Below are positions 51,495 to 60,839 of a DNA stretch of 64,000 bases, one piece after another; the first letter of the stretch is position 1, and each line of letters opens with the position of its first letter. Made by a program: the position numbers and the translations under genes. Where the stretch lies: positions 25,250 through 89,249 of the forward strand of contig CAJJKY010000010.1 in NCBI GenBank assembly GCA_905188195.1, read 5' to 3'. The notes beneath the pieces are model-generated. The model had not been told where the DNA came from. It did not search any database and was given only the letters and a program-made list of their open reading frames with translations. This stretch comes from Streptococcus parasanguinis. Its GTDB lineage: Bacteria > Bacillota > Bacilli > Lactobacillales > Streptococcaceae.

Positions 51495-52263
51495 AATATT
51501 TACGAAAACGTTGGTAGCGTTGCTCCAGAAGCTCTTCGAGAGGTAAAGCTTGTAAAACCTTTAACTCTTCCTGTAATTCCTTCTTCACTTGAGCCAGTAG
51601 TTCTCCATTTGAAAATCCATGCTCGGGAATCACCTTATCGACAATGTCCATATTTAACAATTCGTGAGAAGTAATCTTCATCAACTCTGCTGCTTCCATG
51701 GCACGACTTCCATCTTTCCAAAGAATAGAGGCAAAACCTTCTGGACTCAAGACCGCATAGATGGAGTTCTCAAGCATCCAGACCTTATCTGCCACAGCAA
51801 GAGCCAAGGCACCACCAGAGCCACCTTCTCCGATGATAATCGCGATAATTGGAACTTTTAGATCACTCATTTCCATGAGGTTACGGGCAATGGCTTCACC
51901 TTGTCCTCGTTCTTCAGCACCAACACCAGGATAAGCACCCGCTGTATTGATAAAGGTCACAACTGGACGACCAAATTTCTCCGCTTGCTTCATGAGGCGT
52001 AAAGCTTTTCGATAACCTTCTGGATGGGGTTGCCCAAAATTACGTTTTAGGTTATCCTGAAGATTTTTCCCTTTTTGGATCCCGACGACTGTAACGGTTT
52101 GATCACCTAAGCGTCCAATCCCACCAATCACCGCACCATCATCACGGAAGTTTCGATCTCCATGTAATTCGATAAAATCATCAAAGATTCCTTGAGCAAA
52201 ATCAAGCGCAGTCAATCTTCCTTGATCACGTGCCTCTTTTATAATCTGTGTTATTTTACTCAT
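51493..52263 (-). CDS. accA: Acetyl-CoA carboxylase carboxyltransferase subunit alpha
   Basis: 256 residues from the ATG at 52263, overlapping accD by eight bases. With AccD it moves the carboxyl group from biotin to acetyl-CoA, giving malonyl-CoA. The INTAGAYPGVGAEERGQGEAIARN region and the GEGGSGGALALAVAD motif are typical. It is the last gene of the fab cluster and lacks the longer N-terminus of proteobacterial AccA, as in other streptococci. Confidence 0.95.
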   Translation of the reverse strand: MSKITQIIKEARDQGRLTALDFAQGIFDDFIELHGDRNFRDDGAVIGGIGRLGDQTVTVVGIQKGKNLQDNLKRNFGQPHPEGYRKALRLMKQAEKFGRPVVTFINTAGAYPGVGAEERGQGEAIARNLMEMSDLKVPIIAIIIGEGGSGGALALAVADKVWMLENSIYAVLSPEGFASILWKDGSRAMEAAELMKITSHELLNMDIVDKVIPEHGFSNGELLAQVKKELQEELKVLQALPLEELLEQRYQRFRKY

Positions 52264-53122
52264 GTTTACCTCCATGAAGAGCCAATAATTGTCCAACTGT
52301 TGCTCGGATTTGGCTTCTCTCCACGATCAAGTCAACAAATCCATGTTCTTGTAGAAATTCTGCTTTTTGGAAATCATCTGGCAATTGTTCACGCACAGTT
52401 GATTCGATCACGCGCCGACCGGCAAAACCAACCAAGGCCTGACTCTCTGCCATGATAATATCACCTTCCATAGCAAATGAGGCTGTCACCCCACCAGTTG
52501 TCGGATCTGTCAATACCGTCAAATAGAACAATTTTTCTTTAGAATGACGTTGAACAGCCGCAGAAATTTTTGCCATTTGCATCAAACTCACGATTCCTTC
52601 TTGCATCCGAGCACCACCGGAAGCGGTAAAGAGAACAACTGGCAATTTTTCTTTTGTCGCAAATTCAAATAAACGAGTAATTTTTTCGCCTACTACAGAA
52701 CCCATTGAAGCCATGATAAAGTTGGAATCCATGATCCCAAGCGCAACTTTTTGCCCTTTAATCAAGGCAGTTCCAGTCAGCACAGCTTCATCCAGTCCTG
52801 TCATTTCCCGAACTGCTGCTAATTTCTTCTTATAATTTGGGAAATTCAAAGGGTCAGTCGTTTCGATTCCTGTAAACATTTCTTCAAAGCTAGCTGGATC
52901 CACTGTCAGCGCCAAGCGTTCTTTAGCAGAAATACGGAAGGTATAGCCACAATTCGGGCATACTCGTTCACTACCTAAATCCTTTTGGTAAATGGTATGT
53001 TTACAACCTGGGCATTGTGAAAATAGTTCATCAGGAACTTCAGGTTTTGGCTGAGGCTCCTTCCAGGCTGACCTATTCGGATTGATCCGAATATATTTAT
53101 CTTTTTTAGAAAATAATGCCAT
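52256..53122 (-). CDS. accD: Acetyl-CoA carboxylase carboxyltransferase subunit beta
   Basis: 288 residues. An N-terminal four-cysteine zinc ribbon (CPGC near residue 37 and CPNC near residue 55) precedes the crotonase-fold carboxyltransferase domain with FTASGGARMQEG and TGGVTASFAMEGD. Partner of AccA. A 103-bp spacer with two hairpins separates it from accC, the largest hairpin-bearing gap inside this operon. Confidence 0.95.
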   Translation of the reverse strand: MALFSKKDKYIRINPNRSAWKEPQPKPEVPDELFSQCPGCKHTIYQKDLGSERVCPNCGYTFRISAKERLALTVDPASFEEMFTGIETTDPLNFPNYKKKLAAVREMTGLDEAVLTGTALIKGQKVALGIMDSNFIMASMGSVVGEKITRLFEFATKEKLPVVLFTASGGARMQEGIVSLMQMAKISAAVQRHSKEKLFYLTVLTDPTTGGVTASFAMEGDIIMAESQALVGFAGRRVIESTVREQLPDDFQKAEFLQEHGFVDLIVERSQIRATVGQLLALHGGKHE

Positions 53123-53137
53123 TACTTACTCCTTATA

Positions 53138-53223
53138 ATATGCTACAGTATCTGCAGCATTACTATAAAAGCCTGAAACTGTGAAGATGATGTTCATACT
53201 TCCCTCACAAGTCCAGGCTTTTT
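53138..53223 (-). promoter_or_regulatory. Hairpins in the accC-accD spacer
   Basis: On the minus strand a long imperfect stem AAAAGCCTG.../...CAGGCTTTT spans 53167-53223, then GCTGCAG-ata-CTGTAGC follows at about 53142-53158, just before AAGGAG and the accD start. The first resembles an attenuating terminator; together they may set the accD/accA level relative to accC. Confidence 0.55.
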
Positions 53224-53225
53224 CA

Positions 53226-54590
53226 TCATTCCTTATTATAATTTGGAAGGAATTGTTCCATCAAAAATGCAGTGTCATAATCACCAGCGATCACATGTGA
53301 ATCTGAAATCAAATCCAACTGGAAACTGCTATTGGTTGTGACACCATCGATTTCCAACTCATAAAGAGCACGCTGCATTTTCATCAGTGCATCAAAGCGA
53401 TTTTCACCATGGACAATGATCTTGGCAATCATACTATCATAGTATGGCGGAATCGTATAACCAGGATACACAGCAGAATCCACACGCAAGCCAACCCCGC
53501 CACTTGGAAGATAGAGATTAGTGATCTTACCTGGGCTTGGTGCAAAGTTGAAGGAAGGATTTTCCGCATTGATCCGGCATTCAATCGCATGGCCTTTAAT
53601 GACAATATCCTCTTGAGTAACGGATAATTCTTGGCCAGCTGCGATTTTAATCTGTTCCTTAACGATATCAACTCCTGTTACAAATTCTGTGACAGGATGC
53701 TCCACTTGCACACGGGTATTCATTTCCATAAAGTAGAACTCACCCTTGCCTTCATCATACAAGAATTCAATCGTTCCAGCATTCTCATACCCAACTGATT
53801 CAGCAGCCCGAACAGCAGCAGAACCAATTTGATTACGAAGAGTTTTTCCGATAGCAATTGAAGGGGATTCTTCTAGAACTTTTTGATTGTTCCGTTGAAG
53901 AGAGCAATCGCGTTCACCTAAGTGAATGACATGTCCATGCTGATCCGCTAAAATCTGTACTTCAATGTGGCGTGCCGGATAAATCACCCGTTCCATATAC
54001 ATGGCACCATTCCCAAAAGCAGCTTGAGCTTCTGAGGAAGCAGATTCAAAAGCAGCAACCAAATCTTCTGGTTTTTCAACCTTCCGAATTCCCTTACCAC
54101 CGCCTCCTGCAGATGCTTTCAACATCACAGGGTAACCAATACGCTCTGCAATCTCGAGGGCTTCTTCAGCAGTATACACTTCACCATCTGATCCAGGAAT
54201 AACAGGCACTCCTGCTTTGATCATCTGTTTACGAGCATTAATCTTATCCCCCATCAAATCCATGACTTTAGCAGAAGGACCAATAAATTTAATGCCCACT
54301 TCCTCACACATGGTCGCAAACTTTGAGTTTTCGCTCAAAAATCCAAAACCAGGATGGATAGCTTCTGCTCCTGTTAGAACAGCTGCAGACAAGACAGCAC
54401 TCATATTCAAATAAGATTCTGTTGATTTAGCAGGTCCAATACAGACTGCTTCATCCGCTAGTAAGGTATGCAAGGCTTCTTTATCAGCAGTAGAATACAC
54501 CGCAACCGTCTCGATGCCAAGTTCACGAGCCGCACGAATAATGCGCACTGCAATCTCACCACGATTGGCGATTAAAATCTTACGAAACAT
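53226..54590 (-). CDS. accC: Acetyl-CoA carboxylase, biotin carboxylase subunit
   Basis: 454 residues from the ATG at 54590; a longer in-frame extension lacks a ribosome site. ATP-grasp enzyme that carboxylates biotin on AccB. MFRKILIANRGEIAVRIIRAARELGI is the standard N-terminus, with the glycine-rich KASAGGGGKGIRKV ATP loop near residue 160 and EMNTRVQVEHPVTE in the catalytic core. It lies 13 bases after fabZ. Confidence 0.96.
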   Translation of the reverse strand: MFRKILIANRGEIAVRIIRAARELGIETVAVYSTADKEALHTLLADEAVCIGPAKSTESYLNMSAVLSAAVLTGAEAIHPGFGFLSENSKFATMCEEVGIKFIGPSAKVMDLMGDKINARKQMIKAGVPVIPGSDGEVYTAEEALEIAERIGYPVMLKASAGGGGKGIRKVEKPEDLVAAFESASSEAQAAFGNGAMYMERVIYPARHIEVQILADQHGHVIHLGERDCSLQRNNQKVLEESPSIAIGKTLRNQIGSAAVRAAESVGYENAGTIEFLYDEGKGEFYFMEMNTRVQVEHPVTEFVTGVDIVKEQIKIAAGQELSVTQEDIVIKGHAIECRINAENPSFNFAPSPGKITNLYLPSGGVGLRVDSAVYPGYTIPPYYDSMIAKIIVHGENRFDALMKMQRALYELEIDGVTTNSSFQLDLISDSHVIAGDYDTAFLMEQFLPNYNKE

Positions 54591-54603
54591 AGATAGGCCT
54601 TTC

Positions 54604-55029
54604 TTAATTTCCAATTGCAAACGTAAGCGTTCCTGAAGCTGCAAGCTTACCGTCTACCTCTGCTTTCGCTTCAACAACAGCAATTGTTCCACGACGTTTG
54701 ACAAAAGTAGCTGTCATCACCAGTTGATCTCCTGGAACGACTTGTTTTTTAAACTTCACCTTGTCCATCCCTGCATAAAAGACTAATTTCCCTTTATTTT
54801 CAGGTTTTGACAACTCTAGTACACCTGCTGTTTGTGCCAAAGCTTCCATGATGAGAACACCTGGCATAACAGGATATTGTGGAAAATGTCCATTAAAAAA
54901 TGGTTCATTAATTGTCACGTTTTTAATGGCAACAATCGTATCTTCGCTTGTTTCTAAAACGCGATCCACCAAAAGCATTGGGTAACGATGCGGCAAAGCC
55001 TCACGAATAGCATTAATATCAATTGTCAT
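54604..55029 (-). CDS. fabZ: 3-hydroxyacyl-ACP dehydratase FabZ
   Basis: 141-residue hot-dog-fold dehydratase of the fatty-acid elongation cycle. The catalytic His lies in FFNGHFPQYPVMPGVLIMEALAQ, with the Glu in the same helix. It overlaps accB by four bases. Because FabM isomerises its product in streptococci, FabZ supplies both saturated and unsaturated branches. Confidence 0.96.
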   Translation of the reverse strand: MTIDINAIREALPHRYPMLLVDRVLETSEDTIVAIKNVTINEPFFNGHFPQYPVMPGVLIMEALAQTAGVLELSKPENKGKLVFYAGMDKVKFKKQVVPGDQLVMTATFVKRRGTIAVVEAKAEVDGKLAASGTLTFAIGN

Positions 55030-55514
55030 TTGATTCGAACCAATCCTTTTCCAAATTCAACCATTTCTTCATTCGTTACTAAAATTTCAGTGACTACCCC
55101 ATCTTTTGGTGCTGGGACTTCATTCATCACTTTCATGGCTTCGATAATCAAGAGTGTTTGACCCTTAGTGACCCTATCTCCTACAGATACAAAGGCTGGT
55201 TTATCCGGAGCTGGCGACAAGTAAGCCACCCCAACCAATGGACTTTCAACCACATCACCTTCTGCAGCCTGAGCTGGAGCAGCAACTGGTTCAGCTGCTA
55301 CAGCTGGAGTTGCTGGTGCTTCAACAACAGGGGCTACTACAGGAGTTTGAGGAGCTGCTACCACTTCAAGTGCAGGAGCAACCGGTGTAGCCGCAACTGA
55401 ACTCGTTTGGTTTTTACTCAAATTCAATTCTTCGCCATTATTTTTATATGAGAATTCACGCAAAGTTGACGCATCAAATTGAGCCAACAAATCTTTGATT
55501 TCAGAAATATTCAT
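55026..55514 (-). CDS. accB: Biotin carboxyl carrier protein of acetyl-CoA carboxylase
   Basis: 162 residues. The N-terminal ~35 residues bind the carboxylase, then comes an Ala/Pro/Val-rich flexible linker (about residues 37-85). The C-terminal biotinyl domain carries the biotinylated Lys in EAMKVMNE near residue 128. Starts three bases after fabF and overlaps fabZ. Confidence 0.95.
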   Translation of the reverse strand: MNISEIKDLLAQFDASTLREFSYKNNGEELNLSKNQTSSVAATPVAPALEVVAAPQTPVVAPVVEAPATPAVAAEPVAAPAQAAEGDVVESPLVGVAYLSPAPDKPAFVSVGDRVTKGQTLLIIEAMKVMNEVPAPKDGVVTEILVTNEEMVEFGKGLVRIK

Positions 55515-55517
55515 GAA

Positions 55518-56750
55518 TTAACCCTCCCAACGTTTAAAGGCCAGAACAGCATTGTGTCCTCCAAAACCAAAGGTATTTGAGATAGCATACTGAATATCCG
55601 CTTCTTGACCTTCACCATAAACAACGTTTGCTTCGATATAGTCAGACAATTCTTTGGTACCAGCAGTTTTTGGTACAAAGCTGTGACGAATCGCTTCGAT
55701 AGTAGCAATCGCTTCAACTGCACCAGCAGCACCAAGCAAGTGCCCTGTAAATGATTTAGTAGATGATACAGGAACTTCTTTACCAAGTACAGAAACGATA
55801 GCTCCACTTTCACCTTTTTCATTGGCAGGTGTAGATGTACCATGTGCATTGACATAATCGACATCTTCAGGCTTAATACCAGCTTCATTGATCGCCAATT
55901 TAATCGCTTTGGCAGCACCTGAACCGTCTGGTGTTGGCGTTGTCATATGGTAGGCATCACAGTTTGAACCGTAACCAACAATCTCAGCCAAAATGTTAGC
56001 ACCACGTTTTTGGGCATGTTCCAAACTTTCGATGACAAGAACCCCTGCACCTTCACCCATCACAAAACCATTACGGTCTTTATCAAATGGAATAGATGAA
56101 CGTTCTGGGTCTTCCGTTGTTGAAAGGGCCGTAAGGGCATTGAAACCACCGATACCAATCTTAGTAATCGAAGCTTCAGCACCACCTGCCAAAACAACAT
56201 CATGCATACCAAATTTAATTTCACGGAAAGCTTCACCAATGGCATCATTAGCAGAAGCACAAGCTGTTGTCACGGATTTACATACCCCTTGAGCCCCAAT
56301 CTTAAGTGCGATGTTTCCAGCACCCATGTTTGAAAGAGCTTTTGGAATAAACATTGGTTGGATTCTCTTCATCCCACGTTCATGCATCCGGATAATTTGG
56401 TCTTCCAATTCTTGCAAACCACCGATACCAGATGATACAATCACACCTACACGATCGCGGTCTTCTTCTTCCATGTTCAAGCCTGAATTTTCAATAGCTT
56501 CCATCGCAGCATAGATTGCATACAATGAGTAAGTATCCATACGATTTTGATCTTTTTTCACGAAATATTTATCGAATGGGAAATCTTGAATTTCACCAGC
56601 ATTAAAGACTGGAATTTCAGAAGCATCAAATTTTGTAATGGGCTTGATTCCAATTTTTCCTTCATGAAGGCTATTCCAGAACTCCTCTGGTGTATTTCCG
56701 ATTGGTGAGGTTACACCGTAACCTGTAACAACAACACGATTTGTAGACAT
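55518..56750 (-). CDS. fabF: 3-oxoacyl-ACP synthase II
   Basis: 410-residue elongating condensing enzyme. The active-site Cys lies in VTTACASANDAIGEA near residue 164. The two His are in NAHGTSTPANE and TKSFTGHLLGAAGAVEA near residues 305 and 340. Only elongating ketoacyl synthase in the cluster; it elongates both saturated and unsaturated chains in streptococci. Confidence 0.96.
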   Translation of the reverse strand: MSTNRVVVTGYGVTSPIGNTPEEFWNSLHEGKIGIKPITKFDASEIPVFNAGEIQDFPFDKYFVKKDQNRMDTYSLYAIYAAMEAIENSGLNMEEEDRDRVGVIVSSGIGGLQELEDQIIRMHERGMKRIQPMFIPKALSNMGAGNIALKIGAQGVCKSVTTACASANDAIGEAFREIKFGMHDVVLAGGAEASITKIGIGGFNALTALSTTEDPERSSIPFDKDRNGFVMGEGAGVLVIESLEHAQKRGANILAEIVGYGSNCDAYHMTTPTPDGSGAAKAIKLAINEAGIKPEDVDYVNAHGTSTPANEKGESGAIVSVLGKEVPVSSTKSFTGHLLGAAGAVEAIATIEAIRHSFVPKTAGTKELSDYIEANVVYGEGQEADIQYAISNTFGFGGHNAVLAFKRWEG

Positions 56751-56811
56751 ATATATTCTCCTTTTGTCGGATGGATATTTAAGTAAGTGATTTTCGATCA
56801 GTGAGCATTCA

Positions 56812-57546
56812 TTATTGCATAGTCATGCCGCCATCAATAGCAATTGTTTGACCAGTTAAATATTCTTGACCTGCTAAGAAAGCCGCAACTTCAGCTACTT
56901 CTTCTGCTTGACCAATACGTTTCATTGGCACTTGAGCTAGCATGGCATCTTTCATTTTCTCTGGAATAGCGTCAGTCATATCTGATTCAATGAAACCAGG
57001 AGCGATAGCATTGACACGGACACCACGGGCCGCAACTTCACGCGCTACTGATTTAGTGAAACCGATCAAACCAGCTTTTGAAGCCGCATAGTTAGCTTGA
57101 CCGATATTCCCCATGAGACCTACAACAGATGACATATTGATGATGGCCCCTTGACGCGCCTTAGACATTGGTTTCAAGACAGCTTGTGTCATATTGAAGG
57201 CACCAGTCAAGTTGATTTTCAAAACCCGTTCAAAATCTTCTTCAGTCATCTTCAACATCAACTTGTCGTTTGTAATCCCAGCGTTATTGACCAAAACATC
57301 AACACTACCAAGCTTTTCAATAGCTTCAGCAACCATACGTTGCGCATCTTCGCCATTCGAAATATCCCCAGAAATACCAACAACAGTCACACCATAGTCA
57401 GCAAACTGTGCAAGCAAGTCCTCAGAAATTTCAGAACGTCCATTTAGGACAACGTTGGCACCGAGACTCGCAAATTTATGAGCCACAGCCAATCCAATTC
57501 CGCGTGTTGAACCTGTTACAAAAACATTTTTATTTTTAAGTTCCAT
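56812..57546 (-). CDS. fabG: 3-oxoacyl-ACP reductase
   Basis: 244-residue short-chain dehydrogenase using NADPH. TGSTRGIG is the cofactor loop; the Ser-Tyr-Lys set is in NMSSVVGLMGNIGQANYAASK; NNAG is present near residue 87. It lies 61 bases upstream of fabF and 12 bases after fabD. Confidence 0.96.
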   Translation of the reverse strand: MELKNKNVFVTGSTRGIGLAVAHKFASLGANVVLNGRSEISEDLLAQFADYGVTVVGISGDISNGEDAQRMVAEAIEKLGSVDVLVNNAGITNDKLMLKMTEEDFERVLKINLTGAFNMTQAVLKPMSKARQGAIINMSSVVGLMGNIGQANYAASKAGLIGFTKSVAREVAARGVRVNAIAPGFIESDMTDAIPEKMKDAMLAQVPMKRIGQAEEVAEVAAFLAGQEYLTGQTIAIDGGMTMQ

Positions 57547-57558
57547 CTTTACCTCGTT

Positions 57559-58479
57559 TTAAGCATTCAGAAGAGCATCTAGACTAGCCTGATCTTCGAC
57601 GTTATGAGTTGGAAGAGTTTTATCAATTTTCTTCAAGAATCCTGACAAGACTTTTCCAGGTCCGATCTCAATGACTTCATCTACACCAAAGTCTTGAATC
57701 GTAGCAATCGAATCATAGAAACGAACCGGTTCTTTTACTTGACGGGCCAAAAGTGCTTTTACATCTTCTGACTTCATGATAGTCGCTTCTGTATTCCCAA
57801 CTAAAGGAAGATCAAAATCATTAAATGATACTTTTTCTAGTTCAGCCGCCAATTTTTGACTAGCAGATTCCAGTAAGGCTGTGTGGAATGGACCTGACAC
57901 ATTCAAAGGGATCAAGCGTTTAGCACCTGCTTCCTTCAATAGTTCCACAGCATAGTCCACAGCCGCAACTTCACCACCAATCACAATTTGTGCTGGAGTA
58001 TTGTAGTTAGCTGGTGTTACTACACCCTTTTCAGATGCTTGTTGACAGATTTCTTCAATCAAACTTGGATCTGTATTCATGACAGCAACCATTTTTCCAC
58101 TTCCAGCAGGAGCAGCTGTTTCCATAAATTCTCCACGTTTTGCAACCAAAGCTACTGCATCTTCAAACGAAAGAGCTCCAGCCGCAACAAGGGCAGAATA
58201 TTCCCCCAAAGAGAGGCCGGCAACAATATCAGGAGTGATACCATTTTCTGCTAAGAGACGATAAATGGCTACTGACGTTGTCAAAATAGCTGGTTGAGTA
58301 TAGCGTGTCTGATTCAGTTTTTCTTCGTTAGAATCAATCAATTCACGCAAATCATAACCTAGAATACGACTAGCCGTATCAAATGTCTCTTTAACAACGG
58401 GATAAGCCGCATACAAATCGCTCGCCATGCCCAATTTCTGAGCCCCTTGACCAGCAAATAAGAACGCACGTTTTGTCAC
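57559..58479 (-). CDS. fabD: Malonyl-CoA:ACP transacylase
   Basis: 306 residues. The nucleophile Ser is in GLSLGEYSALVAAG near residue 93, FAGQGAQ is at the N-terminus, and the catalytic His is in SGPFHTALL. Moves malonyl groups to ACP for each elongation round. Lies 22 bases after fabK. Confidence 0.96.
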   Translation of the reverse strand: MTKRAFLFAGQGAQKLGMASDLYAAYPVVKETFDTASRILGYDLRELIDSNEEKLNQTRYTQPAILTTSVAIYRLLAENGITPDIVAGLSLGEYSALVAAGALSFEDAVALVAKRGEFMETAAPAGSGKMVAVMNTDPSLIEEICQQASEKGVVTPANYNTPAQIVIGGEVAAVDYAVELLKEAGAKRLIPLNVSGPFHTALLESASQKLAAELEKVSFNDFDLPLVGNTEATIMKSEDVKALLARQVKEPVRFYDSIATIQDFGVDEVIEIGPGKVLSGFLKKIDKTLPTHNVEDQASLDALLNA

Positions 58480-58501
58480 TATCCTAATCCTTTCGACGTT
58501 T

Positions 58502-59467
58502 TTAGACGTTTACATCTGCCCAACGAGCAGCCTCTCTTTGAATCACCTTGGCTGCTCCATAATAGATATCTTCTAGAATTTCAGCACAAGTTTCTTCCTT
58601 GCTGACAAGCCCAGCAATTTGACCTGCCATTACAGATCCATTGTCAACATCTCCATCAACAACGGCATTGCGAAGGGCACCTGCTCCTAATTCTTCAATT
58701 TCTTCTTGAGTCTTCTTACCTGCCAAGAAATCTTTTTCAGCTTGGTTATAGGCAGAAGCCAATTTATTCTTGATCGCACGAACAGGGTGTCCAACAACTG
58801 ATGCTGAAACTACCGTATCAATATCTTTCGCTTTCAAGATTTTATTCTTAAAGTTTTGGTGAGCATTAGATTCTTTAGCAACCACGAAACGAGTTCCCAC
58901 CTGAACAGCTTCGGCACCTAACATAAAGACAGCTGCAGCTCCGGCACCATCAGCGACACCTCCAGCACCAATTACTGGAATAGAAACAGCTTCAACCACT
59001 TGACGAACCAAGGTCATGGTCGTCAATTTACCAATGTGACCTCCAGCTTCCATCCCTTCTGCAATCACTGCATCGGCACCCAATTTTTCCATCCGTTTTG
59101 CAAGGGCAACAGATGGAACAACTGGAATGACAGTGATCCCTGCTTCATGGAAACGATCCATGTATTTCCCAGGATTTCCAGCTCCAGTTGTAACAACTTT
59201 TACACCTTCTTCAATCACCAGGTCGACAATATCATCTGCAAATGGGGACAAGAGCATGATATTCACGCCAAAAGGCTTATCAGTAATAGACTTCACCTTA
59301 TCAATATTGGCCTTTACAACTTCTTTTGGAGCGTTCCCGCCACCAATGATTCCAAGACCACCGGCATTTGATACTGCTCCAGCCAAGTCGCCATCAGCCA
59401 CCCAAGCCATCCCACCTTGGAAGATCGGATATTTAATATTCAATAGTTCAGTAATTCGTGTTTGCAT
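58502..59467 (-). CDS. fabK: Enoyl-ACP reductase II (FMN-dependent)
   Basis: 321-residue flavoprotein of the nitronate-monooxygenase-like TIM-barrel family, the triclosan-insensitive enoyl reductase of streptococci. The N-terminal YPIFQGGMAWVADGDLAGAVSNAGGLG and EGMEAGGHIG segments are typical FMN-binding motifs. No fabI is present in the cluster. Preceded by a FabT-type palindrome at 59522-59534 in the acpP-fabK gap. Confidence 0.95.
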   Translation of the reverse strand: MQTRITELLNIKYPIFQGGMAWVADGDLAGAVSNAGGLGIIGGGNAPKEVVKANIDKVKSITDKPFGVNIMLLSPFADDIVDLVIEEGVKVVTTGAGNPGKYMDRFHEAGITVIPVVPSVALAKRMEKLGADAVIAEGMEAGGHIGKLTTMTLVRQVVEAVSIPVIGAGGVADGAGAAAVFMLGAEAVQVGTRFVVAKESNAHQNFKNKILKAKDIDTVVSASVVGHPVRAIKNKLASAYNQAEKDFLAGKKTQEEIEELGAGALRNAVVDGDVDNGSVMAGQIAGLVSKEETCAEILEDIYYGAAKVIQREAARWADVNV

Positions 59468-59521
59468 TATACCTACCTCTTTTTTCGCTTAAGTAATAGT
59501 TTGAAATTAAAAGATTGTTTC

Positions 59522-59534
59522 TTTGAGCCTCAAA
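59522..59534. promoter_or_regulatory. FabT-type palindrome upstream of fabK
   Basis: TTTGAGCCTCAAA, i.e. TTTGA-N3-TCAAA, the same layout as the site at fabT. It lies within a larger inverted repeat GTAATAGTTTGA/TCAAACTATTAC in the acpP-fabK gap. FabT bound to acyl-ACP is expected to repress from here. Confidence 0.7.
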
Positions 59535-59581
59535 CTATTACCTAAACAAGAGAGAATATCTTTCGATACTCTCATCTATCA

Positions 59582-59806
59582 TTATTTTGTTTTTTCTTCT
59601 ACGTAAGCGACAAGGTCACCAACTGTAGACAATCCTTCTTCAGTTTCGATTTGGATGTCAAAAGCATCTTCAATTTCAGAGATAACTTGGAACAAATCCA
59701 ATGAATCTGCTTCTAAATCTTCGAATGTAGATTCAAGAGTTACTTCTGATGGTTCTTTACCAAGTTCTTCAACGATAATTTCTTGTACTTTTTCAAATAC
59801 TGCCAT
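59582..59806 (-). CDS. acpP: Acyl carrier protein
   Basis: 74-residue acidic helical carrier. The phosphopantetheine Ser is Ser35 in LEADSLDLFQVI. GGAGGC precedes the ATG. It lies between fabH and fabK as in other streptococci, and long-chain acyl-ACP also serves as co-repressor for FabT. Confidence 0.95.
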   Translation of the reverse strand: MAVFEKVQEIIVEELGKEPSEVTLESTFEDLEADSLDLFQVISEIEDAFDIQIETEEGLSTVGDLVAYVEEKTK

Positions 59807-59864
59807 GATAGGCCTCCTTAAAAAATAATATATAAATTTTTAAAATGTGTTTCCACATGTTTAA

Positions 59865-60839
59865 CTAGATTGTAACAAGAAGTGTGCCCCATGTCAAACC
59901 TCCACCGAATCCTGTCAGAAGAATTTTTTGACTTCCATCCATCTTGATTCGATGATTCTCGACACACTCCGATAATAGAATAGGGATACTAGCAGCACTA
60001 GTGTTCCCATATTCCATCATATTTGCTGGGATTTTCTCTCTAGAGACACCCAGCTTCTTTGACATCTTATCTAACATTCGGTCATTCGCCTGGTGTAACA
60101 GAAAAAAGTCAATCTCTTCTGCTTCCATAGAGGCGTCTGCTATCATTTTTTGAATACTTTTCGTTACATCACGAATGGCAAAATCAAAAACTGCCCGTCC
60201 ATCCATTGTCAGATACCTTCGATCAGAAACTTCATCTGAGTAAGGGGAAGACAGACCCAAATAGCAAGACTCAAGACTAGCACCTCGACTACCATCTGTA
60301 AAAAGATTTTCAGCCAAAAACGATTTTTGATCGCTCGCTTCAAGCAAGACACCACCAGCTCCATCTCCAAAAAGGACTGAAGTAGAACGGTCTGACCAGT
60401 CTAATACTTTTGAAAGCGTCTCACTACCGATCACAATTCCTCGCTGGTACATACCTGAAGAAATGTATTTTTCAGCAGTCGCTAAAGCAAATACAAATCC
60501 GCTACATGCTGCAGTCAGATCAAAGGCAAAAGCTCTAGAAGCACCAATATTAGCTTGTACCCGGGCTGCAGTTGATGGCATTAAGCTGTCTGGAGTAATC
60601 GTAGCCACAAGGATGAAATCAATTTTCTCAGCGTCTAAGTTTGCTTTTGCTAATAATCTTTGTGCAACGACTGTTGCTAGATCACTTGTCGTCTCATCTT
60701 TTGAAATGTGACGCCGAAGGATACCTGTCCGACTACTGATCCATTCATCACTTGTATCCATGATCTCAGCCAAATCATCATTTGATACGACTTGGTCAGG
60801 TGCATAATGAGCAACTTGACTAATTTTAGCAAAGACCAT
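59865..60839 (-). CDS. fabH: 3-oxoacyl-ACP synthase III
   Basis: 324-residue condensing enzyme that starts chains from acetyl-CoA and malonyl-ACP. Active-site Cys in TAACSGFVFALATA near residue 112, His in FLLHQANDRM near residue 249, and Asn in YGNTSAASIP. Its start overlaps the fabT stop by one base (TAATG), so the two are coupled. Confidence 0.96.
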   Translation of the reverse strand: MVFAKISQVAHYAPDQVVSNDDLAEIMDTSDEWISSRTGILRRHISKDETTSDLATVVAQRLLAKANLDAEKIDFILVATITPDSLMPSTAARVQANIGASRAFAFDLTAACSGFVFALATAEKYISSGMYQRGIVIGSETLSKVLDWSDRSTSVLFGDGAGGVLLEASDQKSFLAENLFTDGSRGASLESCYLGLSSPYSDEVSDRRYLTMDGRAVFDFAIRDVTKSIQKMIADASMEAEEIDFFLLHQANDRMLDKMSKKLGVSREKIPANMMEYGNTSAASIPILLSECVENHRIKMDGSQKILLTGFGGGLTWGTLLVTI

